A stretch of 64,000 bases of DNA from Demequina maris. Its GTDB lineage: Bacteria; Actinomycetota; Actinomycetes; Actinomycetales; Demequinaceae. Of the stretch, positions 1 to 9,440 are shown one piece after another. A program made the position numbers and the translations under genes. Every line of letters begins with the position of its first letter. Position 1 is the first letter of the stretch. The notes beneath the pieces were generated by a model. It worked only from the letters and a program-made list of their open reading frames with translations, was not told where the DNA came from and did not search any database. Location of the stretch: assembly GCF_000971155.1 (NCBI RefSeq), contig NZ_BBLX01000001.1, positions 165,879 through 229,878 on the forward strand. The letters run 5' to 3'.

Positions 1-170
1 TCAACCGGCTCGTCGGCCGCGGCACCGAGGACGAGGAGGAGCGGGAGCGTCGGCTCGCCACCGCGCGCGACGAGATGGCCGCCGTCGAGGAGTTCGACCA
101 GGTCATCGTCAACGACACCGTCGAGCGCGCCGCCGCGGAGCTCCTGTCCGTGGTCCGTGGAACCCGGTAG
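1..170 (+). CDS. gmk: Guanylate kinase, C-terminal end (partial)
   Basis: The reading frame enters from the left edge and stops at TAG 168-170, giving about 55 C-terminal residues. It shows the guanylate kinase tail: an RLVGRGTED-like stretch, then an acidic and arginine-rich helix (EEERERRLATARDE), then FDQVIVND near the end. The family phosphorylates GMP to GDP with ATP in nucleotide synthesis. The gene sits directly before rpoZ, the usual actinobacterial order gmk-rpoZ-coaBC-metK. The nucleotide-binding N-terminus lies outside the window. Confidence 0.9.
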   Translation, partial: NRLVGRGTEDEEERERRLATARDEMAAVEEFDQVIVNDTVERAAAELLSVVRGTR

Positions 171-173
171 AAT
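168..173 (+). promoter_or_regulatory. Putative -10 box of rpoZ
   Basis: TAGAAT overlaps the gmk stop codon. It is followed by a short AT-richer leader containing a T tract and the ribosome binding site AAGGAG (about 198-203). It matches the actinobacterial TANNNT -10 pattern. No convincing -35 was seen. Confidence 0.5.
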
Positions 174-207
174 GCCGGAAGTCTTTTTCAAACCTTAAGG
201 AGCAACC

Positions 208-480
208 GTGGCCGGAACCGTCGCGAACCCCATCGGCATCACCAACCCGCCCATCGACGAGCTGCTCGACAAGGTCGACTCGAAGTACGCCCTGGTGATC
301 TACGCGTCCAAGCGTGCCCGCCAGATCAACTCGTACTACGAGGCTCTCGGCGAGGGCCACTTCGAGAACGTGGGCCCGCTGGTCGAGGCCGACACCACCG
401 ACAAGCCGCTGTCCGTCGCGCTCCGTGAGCTCAACCAGGGCGACCTGCTCGAGCTGGGCGACTCCGCCGAGCAGCAGTAG
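208..480 (+). CDS. rpoZ: RNA polymerase omega subunit
   Basis: A 90-residue protein with a GTG start behind AAGGAG. It has the omega core: [17 protein letters not shown], then [13 protein letters not shown], then VGPLVEA near residue 50. This is the short actinobacterial type. Omega helps assemble and stabilise RNA polymerase by clamping the beta-prime subunit. It sits between gmk and coaBC, as in most actinobacteria, with a probable own promoter overlapping the gmk stop. Confidence 0.97.
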   Translation: MAGTVANPIGITNPPIDELLDKVDSKYALVIYASKRARQINSYYEALGEGHFENVGPLVEADTTDKPLSVALRELNQGDLLELGDSAEQQ

Positions 481-483
481 CCC

Positions 484-1710
484 GTGCGCGTCCTCCTGGG
501 CGTCACCGGCGGGGTGGCGGCGTACAAGGCCGCCATCGTGCTGAGACGCCTCAAGGAGGACGGGCACATCGTCCGCGTCGTCCCCACGCCTGCCGCGCTG
601 CAGTTCGTGGGGCGCGCGACGTGGGAGGCCCTGTCGGGCCTCCCCGCCACGTCGGACACGTTCGACAACGTCCCCGCGGTCGAGCACGTGCGGCTCGGCC
701 AGCAGGCGGACCTCGTGCTGGTCGCCCCCGCGACCGCCGACTTCCTCGCGCAGCTCGCCCACGGCGAGGCGCGCGACCTCCTGGGCAACGCCCTGCTCGC
801 GACCCGCGCCCCCGTCGTGGTGGCGCCCGCGATGCACACCGAGATGTGGGAGAAGGCCTCCACGCAGGCCAACGTCGCGACCCTCCGCGCGCGGGGGATC
901 ACCGTGATCGAGCCGGCCGTCGGCCGCCTCACGGGCCCCGACACCGGCCCCGGCCGCCTTCCCGAGCCCGACGACATCGTCGCCGCCGCCTACGCCGTCG
1001 CGGAGGGCGCCCTGCCGCCCGAGACCCTGTCGCCCGGCGGCGCCTGGGGCGACCTCGTCGGCACGCGCATCGTCATCACCGCCGGCGGCACCCGCGAGCC
1101 TCTCGACGCCGTGCGGTACCTCGGCAACCGCTCGTCCGGCCACCAGGGCTTCGCCCTCGCCGAGGCCGCCCGCGAGCGCGGCGCCGACGTCACCGTCATC
1201 GCGGCGAACGTGACCCTGCCGCTGTCCGAGGGCGTGTCCCGAACCGACGTCGAGACCAGCGCGCAGCTGGCCGAGGCGGTCCGCTCCGCCGCCGCATCGT
1301 CCGACGTCGTCATCATGGCCGCCGCCGTCGCCGACTTCCGGCCGGTCGCGGCGTCCACGACCAAGATCAAGAAGGACGGCTCGGGCGGCATGACCCTCGC
1401 GCTCGTCGAGACCGAGGACATCCTCCGCGGCCTCGTCGAGGAGGCCGTCCCCGGCCGCACCGTCGTCGGCTTCGCGGCCGAGACCGGGGACGATGCGGCG
1501 TCCGCCCTGGACCACGCGCGCGCCAAGGCGCGCCGCAAGGGCGCCGACCTGCTGGTGTTCAACCCGGTGGACGGCGGCAAGGGCTTCGGCGACGTCCCCA
1601 ACGAGGTGACGATCCTCGACCGCGAGGGCGCCGAGATCGCCCGGGCCGCCGGCAGCAAGCTCGCGGTCGCGCACGCGGTGCTCGACGCCGTTGTCTCAGC
1701 CCGCCAGTAG
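484..1710 (+). CDS. coaBC: Bifunctional phosphopantothenoylcysteine decarboxylase / phosphopantothenate-cysteine ligase
   Basis: A 408-residue protein of usual length, GTG start 4 bases after rpoZ, so probably co-transcribed. The N-terminal flavin-dependent decarboxylase domain (about 1-180) begins [15 protein letters not shown], has the catalytic-type His in VEHVRL (about 68), and PAMHTEMW at 115-122, the actinobacterial variant of PxMNxxMW. The C-terminal CTP-dependent ligase domain (about 195-405) has [14 protein letters not shown] and KIKK near 297. Together they convert 4'-phosphopantothenate and cysteine to 4'-phosphopantetheine in coenzyme A synthesis. Confidence 0.96.
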   Translation: MRVLLGVTGGVAAYKAAIVLRRLKEDGHIVRVVPTPAALQFVGRATWEALSGLPATSDTFDNVPAVEHVRLGQQADLVLVAPATADFLAQLAHGEARDLLGNALLATRAPVVVAPAMHTEMWEKASTQANVATLRARGITVIEPAVGRLTGPDTGPGRLPEPDDIVAAAYAVAEGALPPETLSPGGAWGDLVGTRIVITAGGTREPLDAVRYLGNRSSGHQGFALAEAARERGADVTVIAANVTLPLSEGVSRTDVETSAQLAEAVRSAAASSDVVIMAAAVADFRPVAASTTKIKKDGSGGMTLALVETEDILRGLVEEAVPGRTVVGFAAETGDDAASALDHARAKARRKGADLLVFNPVDGGKGFGDVPNEVTILDREGAEIARAAGSKLAVAHAVLDAVVSARQ

Positions 1711-1713
1711 GCT
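1708..1713 (+). promoter_or_regulatory. Leaderless-type -10 box of metK
   Basis: TAGGCT overlaps the coaBC stop codon and lies 7 nt before the metK ATG. That spacing would place the transcription start on the A of the ATG. No Shine-Dalgarno sequence precedes the gene. Confidence 0.6.
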
Positions 1714-1720
1714 GGCCGCC

Positions 1721-2884
1721 ATGAACAGGCTCTTCACGTCCGAGTCCGTCACCGAGGGCCACCCCGACAAGATCTGCGACCAGGTGTCGGACGCCATCCT
1801 CGACGAGATGCTCCGCCAGGACCCGCTGTCGCGCGTCGCGGTCGAGACGATGGTGACCACCGGCCTCGTGCACGTCGCCGGCGAGGTGACCACCGAGGCG
1901 TACGTCGACATCCCGGGCATCATCCGCGGCGTCGTCAACGACATCGGCTACACCTCCTCGCACGTGGGCTTCGACGGCGACTCGTGCGGCGTCTCGGTGT
2001 CGATCGGCGAGCAGTCGCCCGACATCTGGATGGGCGTGGGCCACGCCACCGATTCCGACGTCGACGAGCTCGGCGCGGGCGACCAGGGCCTCATGTTCGG
2101 CTACGCGTGCCGCGACACGGCGGAGCTCATGCCGCTGCCCATCCACCTCGCGCACGGGCTGACCGCGCGCCTGGCCGAGGTGCGCCGCTCGGGCGCGGTC
2201 TTGGGGCTCCGCCCCGACGGCAAGGCCCAGGTGACCATCGGCTACGACGGCGACCGCGCCGTGTCCGTCGACACCGTGGTGGTGTCCACCCAGCACGCCG
2301 AGTCCGTGGAGACCGCGGACCTGCGCGCCGCCGTCGAGGAGCTCGTCATCGCCCCCGTGCTGGCGCGCTACGACCTCGACGCGTCCGGCCACCGCTCGCT
2401 CATCAACCCCACCGGCCGCTTCGAGATCGGCGGCCCCAAGGGTGACGCCGGTCTCACCGGCCGCAAGATCATCGTCGACACGTACGGCGGCATGGCCCGC
2501 CACGGCGGCGGCGCGTTCTCCGGCAAGGACCCGTCCAAGGTGGACCGCTCGGCGGCCTACGCGATGCGCTGGGTCGCCAAGAACGTGGTCGCCGCGGGGC
2601 TCGCGGACCGCTGCGAGGTCCAGGTCGCGTACGCGATCGGCACCGCGCACCCCGTGGGGCTGTACGTCGAGACCTTCGGCACGGCGACCGTCGCCGAGGA
2701 CCGCATCGTGTCCGCGATCCGCGACGTGTTCGACCTGCGCCCCGGCGCCCTCATCGACGCGCTCGACCTGCGCCGCCCGATCTATCGTCAGACGGCGGCG
2801 TACGGGCACTTCGGCCGCGAGCTGCCCGATTTCACGTGGGAGCGGACCGACCGCGCCGACGACCTCGCGGCCGCGGCGCATTAA
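1721..2884 (+). CDS. metK: S-adenosylmethionine synthetase
   Basis: A 387-residue enzyme making SAM from methionine and ATP. The ATG at 1721 is chosen because it begins [17 protein letters not shown]; the longer frame from 1691 only adds residues overlapping coaBC. Signature sites are GHPDK near residue 13, [10 protein letters not shown] in the first third and the phosphate-binding GGGAFSGKD near 260. A -10 box 7 nt upstream suggests leaderless transcription. It ends 2 bases before the priA start. Confidence 0.97.
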   Translation: MNRLFTSESVTEGHPDKICDQVSDAILDEMLRQDPLSRVAVETMVTTGLVHVAGEVTTEAYVDIPGIIRGVVNDIGYTSSHVGFDGDSCGVSVSIGEQSPDIWMGVGHATDSDVDELGAGDQGLMFGYACRDTAELMPLPIHLAHGLTARLAEVRRSGAVLGLRPDGKAQVTIGYDGDRAVSVDTVVVSTQHAESVETADLRAAVEELVIAPVLARYDLDASGHRSLINPTGRFEIGGPKGDAGLTGRKIIVDTYGGMARHGGGAFSGKDPSKVDRSAAYAMRWVAKNVVAAGLADRCEVQVAYAIGTAHPVGLYVETFGTATVAEDRIVSAIRDVFDLRPGALIDALDLRRPIYRQTAAYGHFGRELPDFTWERTDRADDLAAAAH

Positions 2885-2886
2885 CG

Positions 2887-4845
2887 GTGGCCGTCGCCCG
2901 CGTCTGCGTCGACAGCGCGATGCCGCACCTCGACCGGCCGTTCGACTACGCGATCGCGGACAAGCTCGCCGACACGGTCGACGTGGGCTCGCGCGTCCGG
3001 GTGCGCTTCGCGGGGCGGCTGGTCAACGGCGTCGTGGTGTCGACGGCGGGCGCGAGCGACTTCGAGGGCCGGCTCACCCCGATCCACTCGTCGTCCGCGG
3101 TGCCGTCCTACACCGCGGAGGCGATCGCCTTCGCGGAGCAGGTCGCGCGCCGGTATGGCGGCGGGCTGTGGGACGTGCTGCGGCTCATGGCGCCGCCCCG
3201 CGTCGCCGGCGTCGAGAAGCGCGACTGGTCCACCGTCGAGCACGACGAGCAGGCCTTCCGCGAGGCGCACGCCACGCTGGCCCCGGCGGCGGAGGCGGTT
3301 TCCTTGCCGTCCGCGGCGGTCGCCAGCGGTGCGCGCATCGTCTGGGAGGCCGTGCCCGACCCGGCGCTGAGGCACGGGCTGCCCATCGAGGCGCTGCTCG
3401 CGCCGGCCGCGGAGGTCGCCGCGCGCGGACTCACGTCGATCGTGATCCTGCCGGACGCGCGCGCCCTCGCCGCGGCCGCCGACGCCCTGACCCGCGCGGG
3501 CCTGTCCCGCTGGACCGCGCGCTCGGGCGGCCACTTCACCGTCCTGCACGCTGACGACGGCCCGGCCGTCCGCTTCGGCTCGTACCTGGCCGCCATGCAT
3601 GGCCACGCCCGCATCGTGCTCGGCACCCGGCCCGTCGCGATGCAGCCGGTCAGGAACCTGGGTCTCCTCGTCATGTGGGACGAGGGCTCGACCGTCTACG
3701 AGGACCCGCACGCGCCCTACCCGCACGCCCGCACGGTCGCCGCGATGCGCGCCGACGAGGCGGGCGCGGGCGTGCTGCTCGCCGGCTACGCGCCATCCGT
3801 CGAGGCGATGGCGCTCGTCGCCCACGGCTGGGCCGAGCGGGCCGCGGTGCCACGCGCCGACGTCCGCGCCGCGACGCCGCTCGTCACGATCATCGACGAC
3901 CAGCGCCGCGAGGCCGAGGGCGCGTCCGGCTGGCACTGGATGCCCGGCCAGGTGTGGCGTCGCGCCCGGGCCGCGCTCGAGGACGGCCCCGTCGGCATCG
4001 TGGTCCCGCGCGCCGGCTACGTGCGGGCCACCGCGTGCGCACGATGCGGCGAGTGGGCCTCGTGCGGGGAGTGCGGCGGGCCGCTGCGCAAGGAGTCCGC
4101 CGTCGCGACCCTGCATTGTGCCGGCTGCGGCGCCGAGCACCCGCACTGGCACTGCGCCGAGTGCGGCTCGCCGGCCACCAAGCAGCTGCGCCAGGGCGTC
4201 GAGCGCATCGCCGAGCAGGTGCGCGCCATGGCCGGGTCCGTGCCCGTGACGCTGTCCGCGGGAGCGACCGGGACGGTCGCCGACGGCGAGGTCACCGAGG
4301 GCCTGGTGGTGGCGACCCCCGCCGCGCTGCCGGCCGTCACCGGGGGCTACGCGCGCATCGTGATCGTGGGCGCCGAGGTGCCGGCCGGTGGCGCTCTCGG
4401 GGCTGAGCTGCAGGCGATGCGCTGGTGGCTGTCCATCGCCGCCCTCGCGCGCCCGCGCGGCGCCGGGGGAGAGGTCATCGCCGTCGGCGAGCTGCCACCC
4501 GTGGTGCGCGAGGCGCTGGTCGGCTGGAACGCCGCCGAGGCCGCCTGGGACGCGTACGGCGAACGCGCCGACCTCGCGCTGCCGCCGTTCCGCCGCGCGA
4601 TCCGGCTGTGGGGCGAGGCGCCGGTCCTCACGCTCGCGCTGTCGGAGACGGTCGAGGGGGAGCGGCTCGAGCGCCACCGCGACGTCGCGATCGTCGACGC
4701 CAAGGGCGGCGTGATCCTGCTGGTCACTCGGCGGGCCACGCAGGCCGTCGTGGACACGCTCCGCCGCCGTCAGCAGCAGTTCTCCAAGGCGGGCGACGGC
4801 GAGCTGCGGATGCGCGTCGACGCGCCGCTCGACCCCGTCTCGTAG
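2887..4845 (+). CDS. priA: PriA-like primosomal protein N', helicase motifs lost
   Basis: A 652-residue replication-restart protein. The GTG at 2887, 2 bases after the metK stop, gives the normal N-terminus VAVARVCVDSAMPHLDRPF; the longer frame from 2836 lies inside metK. The N-terminal DNA-binding region is recognisable. The zinc-binding region (about 383-430) keeps repeated CxxC pairs (CARCG, CGECG, CAGCG, CAECG). The ATPase motifs are degenerate: the Walker A position reads WEAVPDPALRHG, and the DEEH position reads WDEGS. This is known for actinobacterial PriA, which probably acts without helicase activity. Confidence 0.9.
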   Translation: MAVARVCVDSAMPHLDRPFDYAIADKLADTVDVGSRVRVRFAGRLVNGVVVSTAGASDFEGRLTPIHSSSAVPSYTAEAIAFAEQVARRYGGGLWDVLRLMAPPRVAGVEKRDWSTVEHDEQAFREAHATLAPAAEAVSLPSAAVASGARIVWEAVPDPALRHGLPIEALLAPAAEVAARGLTSIVILPDARALAAAADALTRAGLSRWTARSGGHFTVLHADDGPAVRFGSYLAAMHGHARIVLGTRPVAMQPVRNLGLLVMWDEGSTVYEDPHAPYPHARTVAAMRADEAGAGVLLAGYAPSVEAMALVAHGWAERAAVPRADVRAATPLVTIIDDQRREAEGASGWHWMPGQVWRRARAALEDGPVGIVVPRAGYVRATACARCGEWASCGECGGPLRKESAVATLHCAGCGAEHPHWHCAECGSPATKQLRQGVERIAEQVRAMAGSVPVTLSAGATGTVADGEVTEGLVVATPAALPAVTGGYARIVIVGAEVPAGGALGAELQAMRWWLSIAALARPRGAGGEVIAVGELPPVVREALVGWNAAEAAWDAYGERADLALPPFRRAIRLWGEAPVLTLALSETVEGERLERHRDVAIVDAKGGVILLVTRRATQAVVDTLRRRQQQFSKAGDGELRMRVDAPLDPVS

Positions 4846-4881
4846 CAGTCCCCGACGGACCGTGCGAGGCGGCCCCGCCAC

Positions 4882-4887
4882 TACGAT
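4882..4887 (+). promoter_or_regulatory. -10 box of fmt
   Basis: TACGAT lies 6 nt before the fmt ATG, the leaderless spacing. The six bases between (GGAGGG) could instead serve as a ribosome binding site for transcripts coming from priA. Confidence 0.45.
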
Positions 4888-4893
4888 GGAGGG

Positions 4894-5829
4894 ATGCGCC
4901 TGATCTTCGCCGGAACGCCCGAGATCGCCGTCCCGACGCTGGCCGCCCTCGAGGGCGCGGGCCACGAGATCGTGGCCGTCCTCACCCAGCCCGACGCCCG
5001 CGGCAAGCGGGGCCGCACGCTCCACCCGTCGCCCGTCAAGGCCTACGCGCTCGAGCGCGGCCTCGACGTGTGGACCCCCGAGAAGGCGTCCGCGCCCGAG
5101 GTCGTGGAGCGGATCCAGGCGCTCGAGGTCGACGCCGCCGCCGTGGTCGCGTACGGCCAGATCCTCCGCCCCGCGCTGCTCGCGGCGGTCCGGCTCGCGT
5201 GGGTCAACCTCCATTTCTCGGTGCTGCCCACGTGGCGCGGCGCGGCCCCCGTGCAGCGCGCGATCATGGCCGGCGACGACGTCACGGGCGCGAGCACGTT
5301 CGTCATCGAGAAGGGCCTCGATACCGGCCCGGTGATCGGCACGCTCACCGAGCGGATCCGCGCGACCGACACCGCGGGCGACCTGCTCGAGCGGCTCGCG
5401 CAGCTCGGCGCGCCGCTCATGGTGCAGTCGCTCGAGGCGCTCGACTCCGGCATCGCCCGTCCCGCCCCGCAGAGCGAGGACGACATCAGCTACGCCCACA
5501 AGCTCACCCGCGAGGACGCGTACGTCCGCTGGGACCTCGCCGCCCACGTGGTGGACCGCCGCATCCGTGGCTGCACGCCCGCGCCGGGCGCCTGGACCAC
5601 GCTGCCCGACGGCAGCGTCGCGAAGCTCGGTCCGGTGTCGCCGCGGCTGCAGCGGTCGCGGACCGCGCCGGGCCAGGTGCGGTTCGAGGAGGGCGAGGTC
5701 CTGGTCGGGACGGGCACCGAGCCGGTCGCGCTCGGCTGGATCGCGCCGGCCGGCAAGCGGCCGATGGACGCCGCCGCCTGGTGGCGCGGCGCACGCCTGG
5801 GCGAGAGCGCCCAGCTGGGGGAGGCATGA
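4894..5829 (+). CDS. fmt: Methionyl-tRNA formyltransferase
   Basis: A 311-residue enzyme that formylates initiator Met-tRNA using 10-formyl-tetrahydrofolate. It begins MRLIFAGTPEIAVPTL, the family start. The catalytic loop HFSVLPTWRGAAP lies near residue 106, followed by DTGPVIG and the C-terminal tRNA-binding domain. Length is standard. Its stop overlaps the rsmB start by 4 bases (ATGA), indicating translational coupling. It belongs to the priA-fmt-rsmB run common in actinobacteria. Confidence 0.96.
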   Translation: MRLIFAGTPEIAVPTLAALEGAGHEIVAVLTQPDARGKRGRTLHPSPVKAYALERGLDVWTPEKASAPEVVERIQALEVDAAAVVAYGQILRPALLAAVRLAWVNLHFSVLPTWRGAAPVQRAIMAGDDVTGASTFVIEKGLDTGPVIGTLTERIRATDTAGDLLERLAQLGAPLMVQSLEALDSGIARPAPQSEDDISYAHKLTREDAYVRWDLAAHVVDRRIRGCTPAPGAWTTLPDGSVAKLGPVSPRLQRSRTAPGQVRFEEGEVLVGTGTEPVALGWIAPAGKRPMDAAAWWRGARLGESAQLGEA

Positions 5830-7172
5830 GCCGCGCACGGGACGTCGCCTACGACTGCGTCATGGCGGTCTCGACCGAGGGCGCGTACGCGAACCTCCTG
5901 ATGCCGTCGCTGCTCGAGCGGATGCGGCTCGAGGGCCGCGACGCCGGCTTCGCCACCGAGCTCGCGTACGGCACGCTGCGCATGCGCGGCCTCTACGACG
6001 CGATCATCGAGAAGGCGTCCGGACGCGACCCGCGCGACCTCGACCCCGAGGTGCGCGTGTCGCTGTGGCTCGGCATCCACCAGCACCTCGCCATGCGGGT
6101 GCCCCCGCACGCGGCCGTCAACGAGACCGTCTCCCAGGTGCGCCGCGAGCGCGGTCAGGGCGCCTCCAAGCTCGCCAACGCCGTGATGCGGCGCGTCACG
6201 GAGCGCGACGCCGAGGCGTGGCTCGCGCTCGTGGCCCCCGGGGACTCGCGTCAGGCCCTCGCGACCCGCAACTCGCACCCGGAATGGGTGGTGCGCGAGC
6301 TCGAGGACGCGCTCGCCGCCGACGGGCACGCCGGCGAGGTCGCGGCCCTGCTCGAGTCCGACAACTCGCCCGCGCGCGTGACCCTCGTCGCCCGACCCGG
6401 GCTCATCGACCGCGAGGAGCTGATCCAGCAGGCCGGTGGCGAGGCGGGGGAGTACTCGCCGTACGCCGTCGTGCTGCCGGGCGGGCGCCCGGGCGACCTC
6501 GAGGCCGTCGCGGAGGGCACCGCCGCGGTCCAGGACGAGGGCAGCCAGGTGGTCGCCGCCGCCCTCGTGGCCGCGCAGCCCGTCGAGCCCGGCGAGCGCT
6601 GGCTCGACCTGTGCTCGGGCCCCGGCGGCAAGGCCGCCCTGCTCGGCGCGCTCGCCGCGGACGGCGCCGCCACGCTCGACGCCGTCGAGCTGCACCAGCA
6701 TCGTGCCGACCTGGTGCGCCGCTCCACCCGCGCCGTGCCCGAGGGCGTCGTCACGATCCACACCGGCGACGGCACCACGTGGGGCGACGATGGGACGTAC
6801 GACCGCATCGTCCTCGACGCGCCGTGCTCGGGCCTGGGCGCGCTGCGCCGCCGCCCCGAGTCCCGTTGGCGACGTCAACCCGAGGACCTCGAGGAGCTCG
6901 TGCCGCTGCAGAAGGGCCTGCTCGCGAACGCCGAGCGGCTGCTCGCGCCGGGCGGGCTACTCGCGTACATCACGTGCTCGCCGGTGCTCGCCGAGACGCG
7001 CGACATCGTCGCCGGCACCACGCTGCGCCAGCTCGACGCCCGCGAGGCGGTCGCCGCCGTCACCGGGACGACCCCGCGCATGTGGGGCGCGGGCCCGCAC
7101 GTGCAGCTGTGGACGCACATCCACGGCACGGACTCGATGTACCTCGCGCTGCTCGAGAAGCCGGGCGTCTGA
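5826..7172 (+). CDS. rsmB: 16S rRNA (cytosine-C5)-methyltransferase RsmB
   Basis: A 448-residue protein starting at the ATG that overlaps the fmt stop. An N-terminal NusB-like helical domain (about 1-150; RDVAYDCV, YGTLRMRGLYD) is followed by a SAM-dependent domain with LDLCSGPGGKAALLG near 260. The two catalytic cysteines of the RsmB/Nol1 class are present: PCS in LDAPCSGLGALRR (about 334) and TCS in AYITCSPVLAET (about 383). By family it methylates C967 (E. coli numbering) of 16S rRNA. Confidence 0.94.
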   Translation: MSRARDVAYDCVMAVSTEGAYANLLMPSLLERMRLEGRDAGFATELAYGTLRMRGLYDAIIEKASGRDPRDLDPEVRVSLWLGIHQHLAMRVPPHAAVNETVSQVRRERGQGASKLANAVMRRVTERDAEAWLALVAPGDSRQALATRNSHPEWVVRELEDALAADGHAGEVAALLESDNSPARVTLVARPGLIDREELIQQAGGEAGEYSPYAVVLPGGRPGDLEAVAEGTAAVQDEGSQVVAAALVAAQPVEPGERWLDLCSGPGGKAALLGALAADGAATLDAVELHQHRADLVRRSTRAVPEGVVTIHTGDGTTWGDDGTYDRIVLDAPCSGLGALRRRPESRWRRQPEDLEELVPLQKGLLANAERLLAPGGLLAYITCSPVLAETRDIVAGTTLRQLDAREAVAAVTGTTPRMWGAGPHVQLWTHIHGTDSMYLALLEKPGV

Positions 7173-7215
7173 CCCCCGCGATACGCTCGCGACAGACGAA
7201 CGCCGAGGAGGGCGG

Positions 7216-8193
7216 ATGCCGTACATCGACATGAGCCTCGACCAGCTCGGGAGCTACGCCCCCGTGCTCGAGGCGCCGGCGGACTTCGACGACCGCTGGG
7301 CGGCGACGCTCGACGAGGCGCGCGAGCACCCGCTCGAGGTCGAGGTCACGCCGGTCGCGACGCCGCTCGCGCTCGTCGACGTCGCTGACGTCACCTTCGC
7401 GGGCTTCGGCGGCGACCGCATCCGCGCGTGGCTCGTCACACCGGCCGGCGCGACCGGTCCGCTGCCCACGATCGTCCAGTACTGCGGCTACGGCGGCGGC
7501 CGCGGGCTGCCGCACGAGCGCCTCTTCTGGGCCGCCTCCGGGTACGCGCACCTCGTCATGGACACGCGCGGCCAGGGCTCGGCCTGGGGCCACGGCGGGC
7601 ACACGCCGGACGCCTCCGGCGGGGGCGACGCCGCCGGTCCCGCGCACCCCGGCTACATGACCCGCGGCATCCTCGACTTCGACACGTACTACTACCGCCG
7701 CGTGCTCACCGACGCCGTGCGCGCGGTCGAGGCGGCCCGCGCGCTGCCCGTCGTCGACGGGGACCGGCTCGCCGTCGCAGGCGCCAGCCAGGGCGGCGGC
7801 ATCGCGATCGCCGCCGCGGGCCTCGCCGACGTGGCCGCCGTCCTCGCCGACGTGCCCTTCCTGTGCCACATCGAGCGCGGCATCGACATCGCGGACACCG
7901 ACCCGTACCAGGAGGTCGCCCGCTACCTCGCGGTCCACCGCCTCCACGAGCACGCGGCGCTGCGGACGCTCGCGTACGTCGACGGCGTCCACCACGCCGC
8001 CCGGGCGACGGCGCCGGCGCTCTTCTCCGCGGCCCTGCGCGACCCCACCTGCCCACCCTCGACCGTCTACGCCGCGTACGCCGCGTGGGGCGGGCCCAAG
8101 GAGATCGACACCTACCGCTTCAACGCCCACGAGGGCGGCGAGGGGTATCAGCAGGAGCGGCAGGCGCGCTTCCTCGCGGAGCTGTGGGGCTGA
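7216..8193 (+). CDS. CE7 family acetyl esterase (acetylxylan esterase / cephalosporin-C deacetylase)
   Basis: A 325-residue alpha/beta hydrolase with all three CE7 marks: RGQ in MDTRGQGSAWG (about 118), the nucleophile Ser191 in GASQGGGIA, and HE in FNAHEGGEGY near 303. CE7 enzymes deacetylate xylo-oligosaccharides and other acetylated small molecules, usually in the cytoplasm; no signal peptide is visible. The ATG at 7216 follows GAGGAGGGCG. A TACGCT -10 candidate lies about 25 bases upstream. One base separates it from the sugar isomerase gene, suggesting joint use of acetylated sugars. Confidence 0.9.
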   Translation: MPYIDMSLDQLGSYAPVLEAPADFDDRWAATLDEAREHPLEVEVTPVATPLALVDVADVTFAGFGGDRIRAWLVTPAGATGPLPTIVQYCGYGGGRGLPHERLFWAASGYAHLVMDTRGQGSAWGHGGHTPDASGGGDAAGPAHPGYMTRGILDFDTYYYRRVLTDAVRAVEAARALPVVDGDRLAVAGASQGGGIAIAAAGLADVAAVLADVPFLCHIERGIDIADTDPYQEVARYLAVHRLHEHAALRTLAYVDGVHHAARATAPALFSAALRDPTCPPSTVYAAYAAWGGPKEIDTYRFNAHEGGEGYQQERQARFLAELWG

Positions 8194-8194
8194 C

Positions 8195-9430
8195 ATGACG
8201 CCGGGAGACGCCGCCTACCTCGCCGCCCAGCGCGCCGACCTCCTGCGCTTCGCGCACCGCGCGGCGGCCCCCGACGGCTTCGGCTGGCTCGACGAGTCCG
8301 GCCGCCTCGACCCCGACCGCCCGGTCGAGCTGTGGATCACGTGCCGCATGACCCACGTGGCGGCCCTAGGCATGCTGGCCGCGGAGCCACCCGCGCCGGG
8401 CGGCCCTGACGCCGCGGCGCTCGGCGCGATGGCGGCCCACGGCGTGCGCGCCCTGCGCCGCCGGCTGCGCGACCCCGATCACGACGGCTGGTTCGCCGCG
8501 ATGGCGGACGGCGTCCCCACCGTCACCACCAAGCAGGCGTACGGGCACGCGTTCGTGGTGCTCGCCGCCTCGTCCGCCGTGGCCGCCGACGTCACCGGGG
8601 CCCGCCAGCTGCTCGAGGACGCCCTTGAGGTGTCGCTCACCCACTTCTGGGACGAGGAGGAGGGCCTCTCGGTCGAGGAGTGGGACGCGGGCTGGCGCAA
8701 GCTCGACCGCTACCGCGGCGTCAACGCCAACATGCACACCGTCGAGGCGTACCTGGCCGCCGGGGACGTCACCGGGCAGCGCGAGTGGCACGAGCGGGCC
8801 GGACGCATCTCCGCCCGGGTCGCCGGCTGGGCGCGCGACAACGAGTGGCGGATCCCCGAGCACTTCGACGCCGCGTGGCGACCCATGCTCGAGCACCACC
8901 GCGACGAGCCCGCCCACCCGTTCCGGCCGTACGGCGCGACCGTGGGGCACGGGCTCGAGTGGGCGCGGCTGCTGCTCAGCGTCGACCTCACGCTGTGGGA
9001 GGACGCGCCACCCGGGCTGCGCGAGGCCGCCATGGCGCTCTACGACCGCGCCGTCGCCGACGGCTGGGACGCCGACGGCGCCCCCGGCTTCGTCTACACG
9101 ACCGGCTGGGACGGCGTCCCCGTGGTCCGCGAGCGCATGCACTGGGTGCTCGCCGAGGCCGTCAACGCCGCCGAGGCGCTGCGACAGGTCACCGGGGAGG
9201 ACCGCTACGCGGAGGACGCCGCCCGGTGGTGGGAGTACGCGGACCGCCACCTGATCGACCACGAGCGCGGCTCGTGGCACCACGAGCTCGACCCGCAGAA
9301 CCGGCCCGCCGGCACCGTGTGGCCGGGCAAGCCCGACGTCTACCACGCGTATCAGGCGGCCCTGCTGCCCGCGCTGCCGCTCGTGCCGTCGTTCGCGACC
9401 GCGCTCAGGTCGGGGGGACTGCGCCGCTAG
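8195..9430 (+). CDS. AGE-family sugar isomerase/epimerase (mannose isomerase-like)
   Basis: A 411-residue (alpha/alpha)6-barrel enzyme of the N-acylglucosamine 2-epimerase family. Conserved features are the tryptophan- and histidine-rich active-site segments NANMHTVEAYLAA, GHGLEWARLLL and WPGKPDVYHAYQAALLP. These fit the mannose isomerase/YihS branch, which interconverts aldoses and ketoses, better than true N-acyl-sugar epimerases. The exact substrate cannot be read from sequence. The start lies one base after the esterase stop, so the two form an operon. No transport genes accompany them. Confidence 0.85.
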   Translation: MTPGDAAYLAAQRADLLRFAHRAAAPDGFGWLDESGRLDPDRPVELWITCRMTHVAALGMLAAEPPAPGGPDAAALGAMAAHGVRALRRRLRDPDHDGWFAAMADGVPTVTTKQAYGHAFVVLAASSAVAADVTGARQLLEDALEVSLTHFWDEEEGLSVEEWDAGWRKLDRYRGVNANMHTVEAYLAAGDVTGQREWHERAGRISARVAGWARDNEWRIPEHFDAAWRPMLEHHRDEPAHPFRPYGATVGHGLEWARLLLSVDLTLWEDAPPGLREAAMALYDRAVADGWDADGAPGFVYTTGWDGVPVVRERMHWVLAEAVNAAEALRQVTGEDRYAEDAARWWEYADRHLIDHERGSWHHELDPQNRPAGTVWPGKPDVYHAYQAALLPALPLVPSFATALRSGGLRR

Positions 9431-9433
9431 GCT
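9428..9433 (+). promoter_or_regulatory. Leaderless-type -10 box of rpe
   Basis: TAGGCT overlaps the stop codon of the upstream isomerase gene and is 7 nt before the rpe ATG. The region has no Shine-Dalgarno sequence. It would start the rpe-rib operon. Confidence 0.55.
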
Positions 9434-9440
9434 CGTTCCC

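Noticed and set aside
2836..2886. Longer PriA N-terminus from ATG 2836
   Set aside because: It lies inside metK and adds an arginine-rich stretch absent from PriA proteins; the GTG at 2887 gives the expected start.
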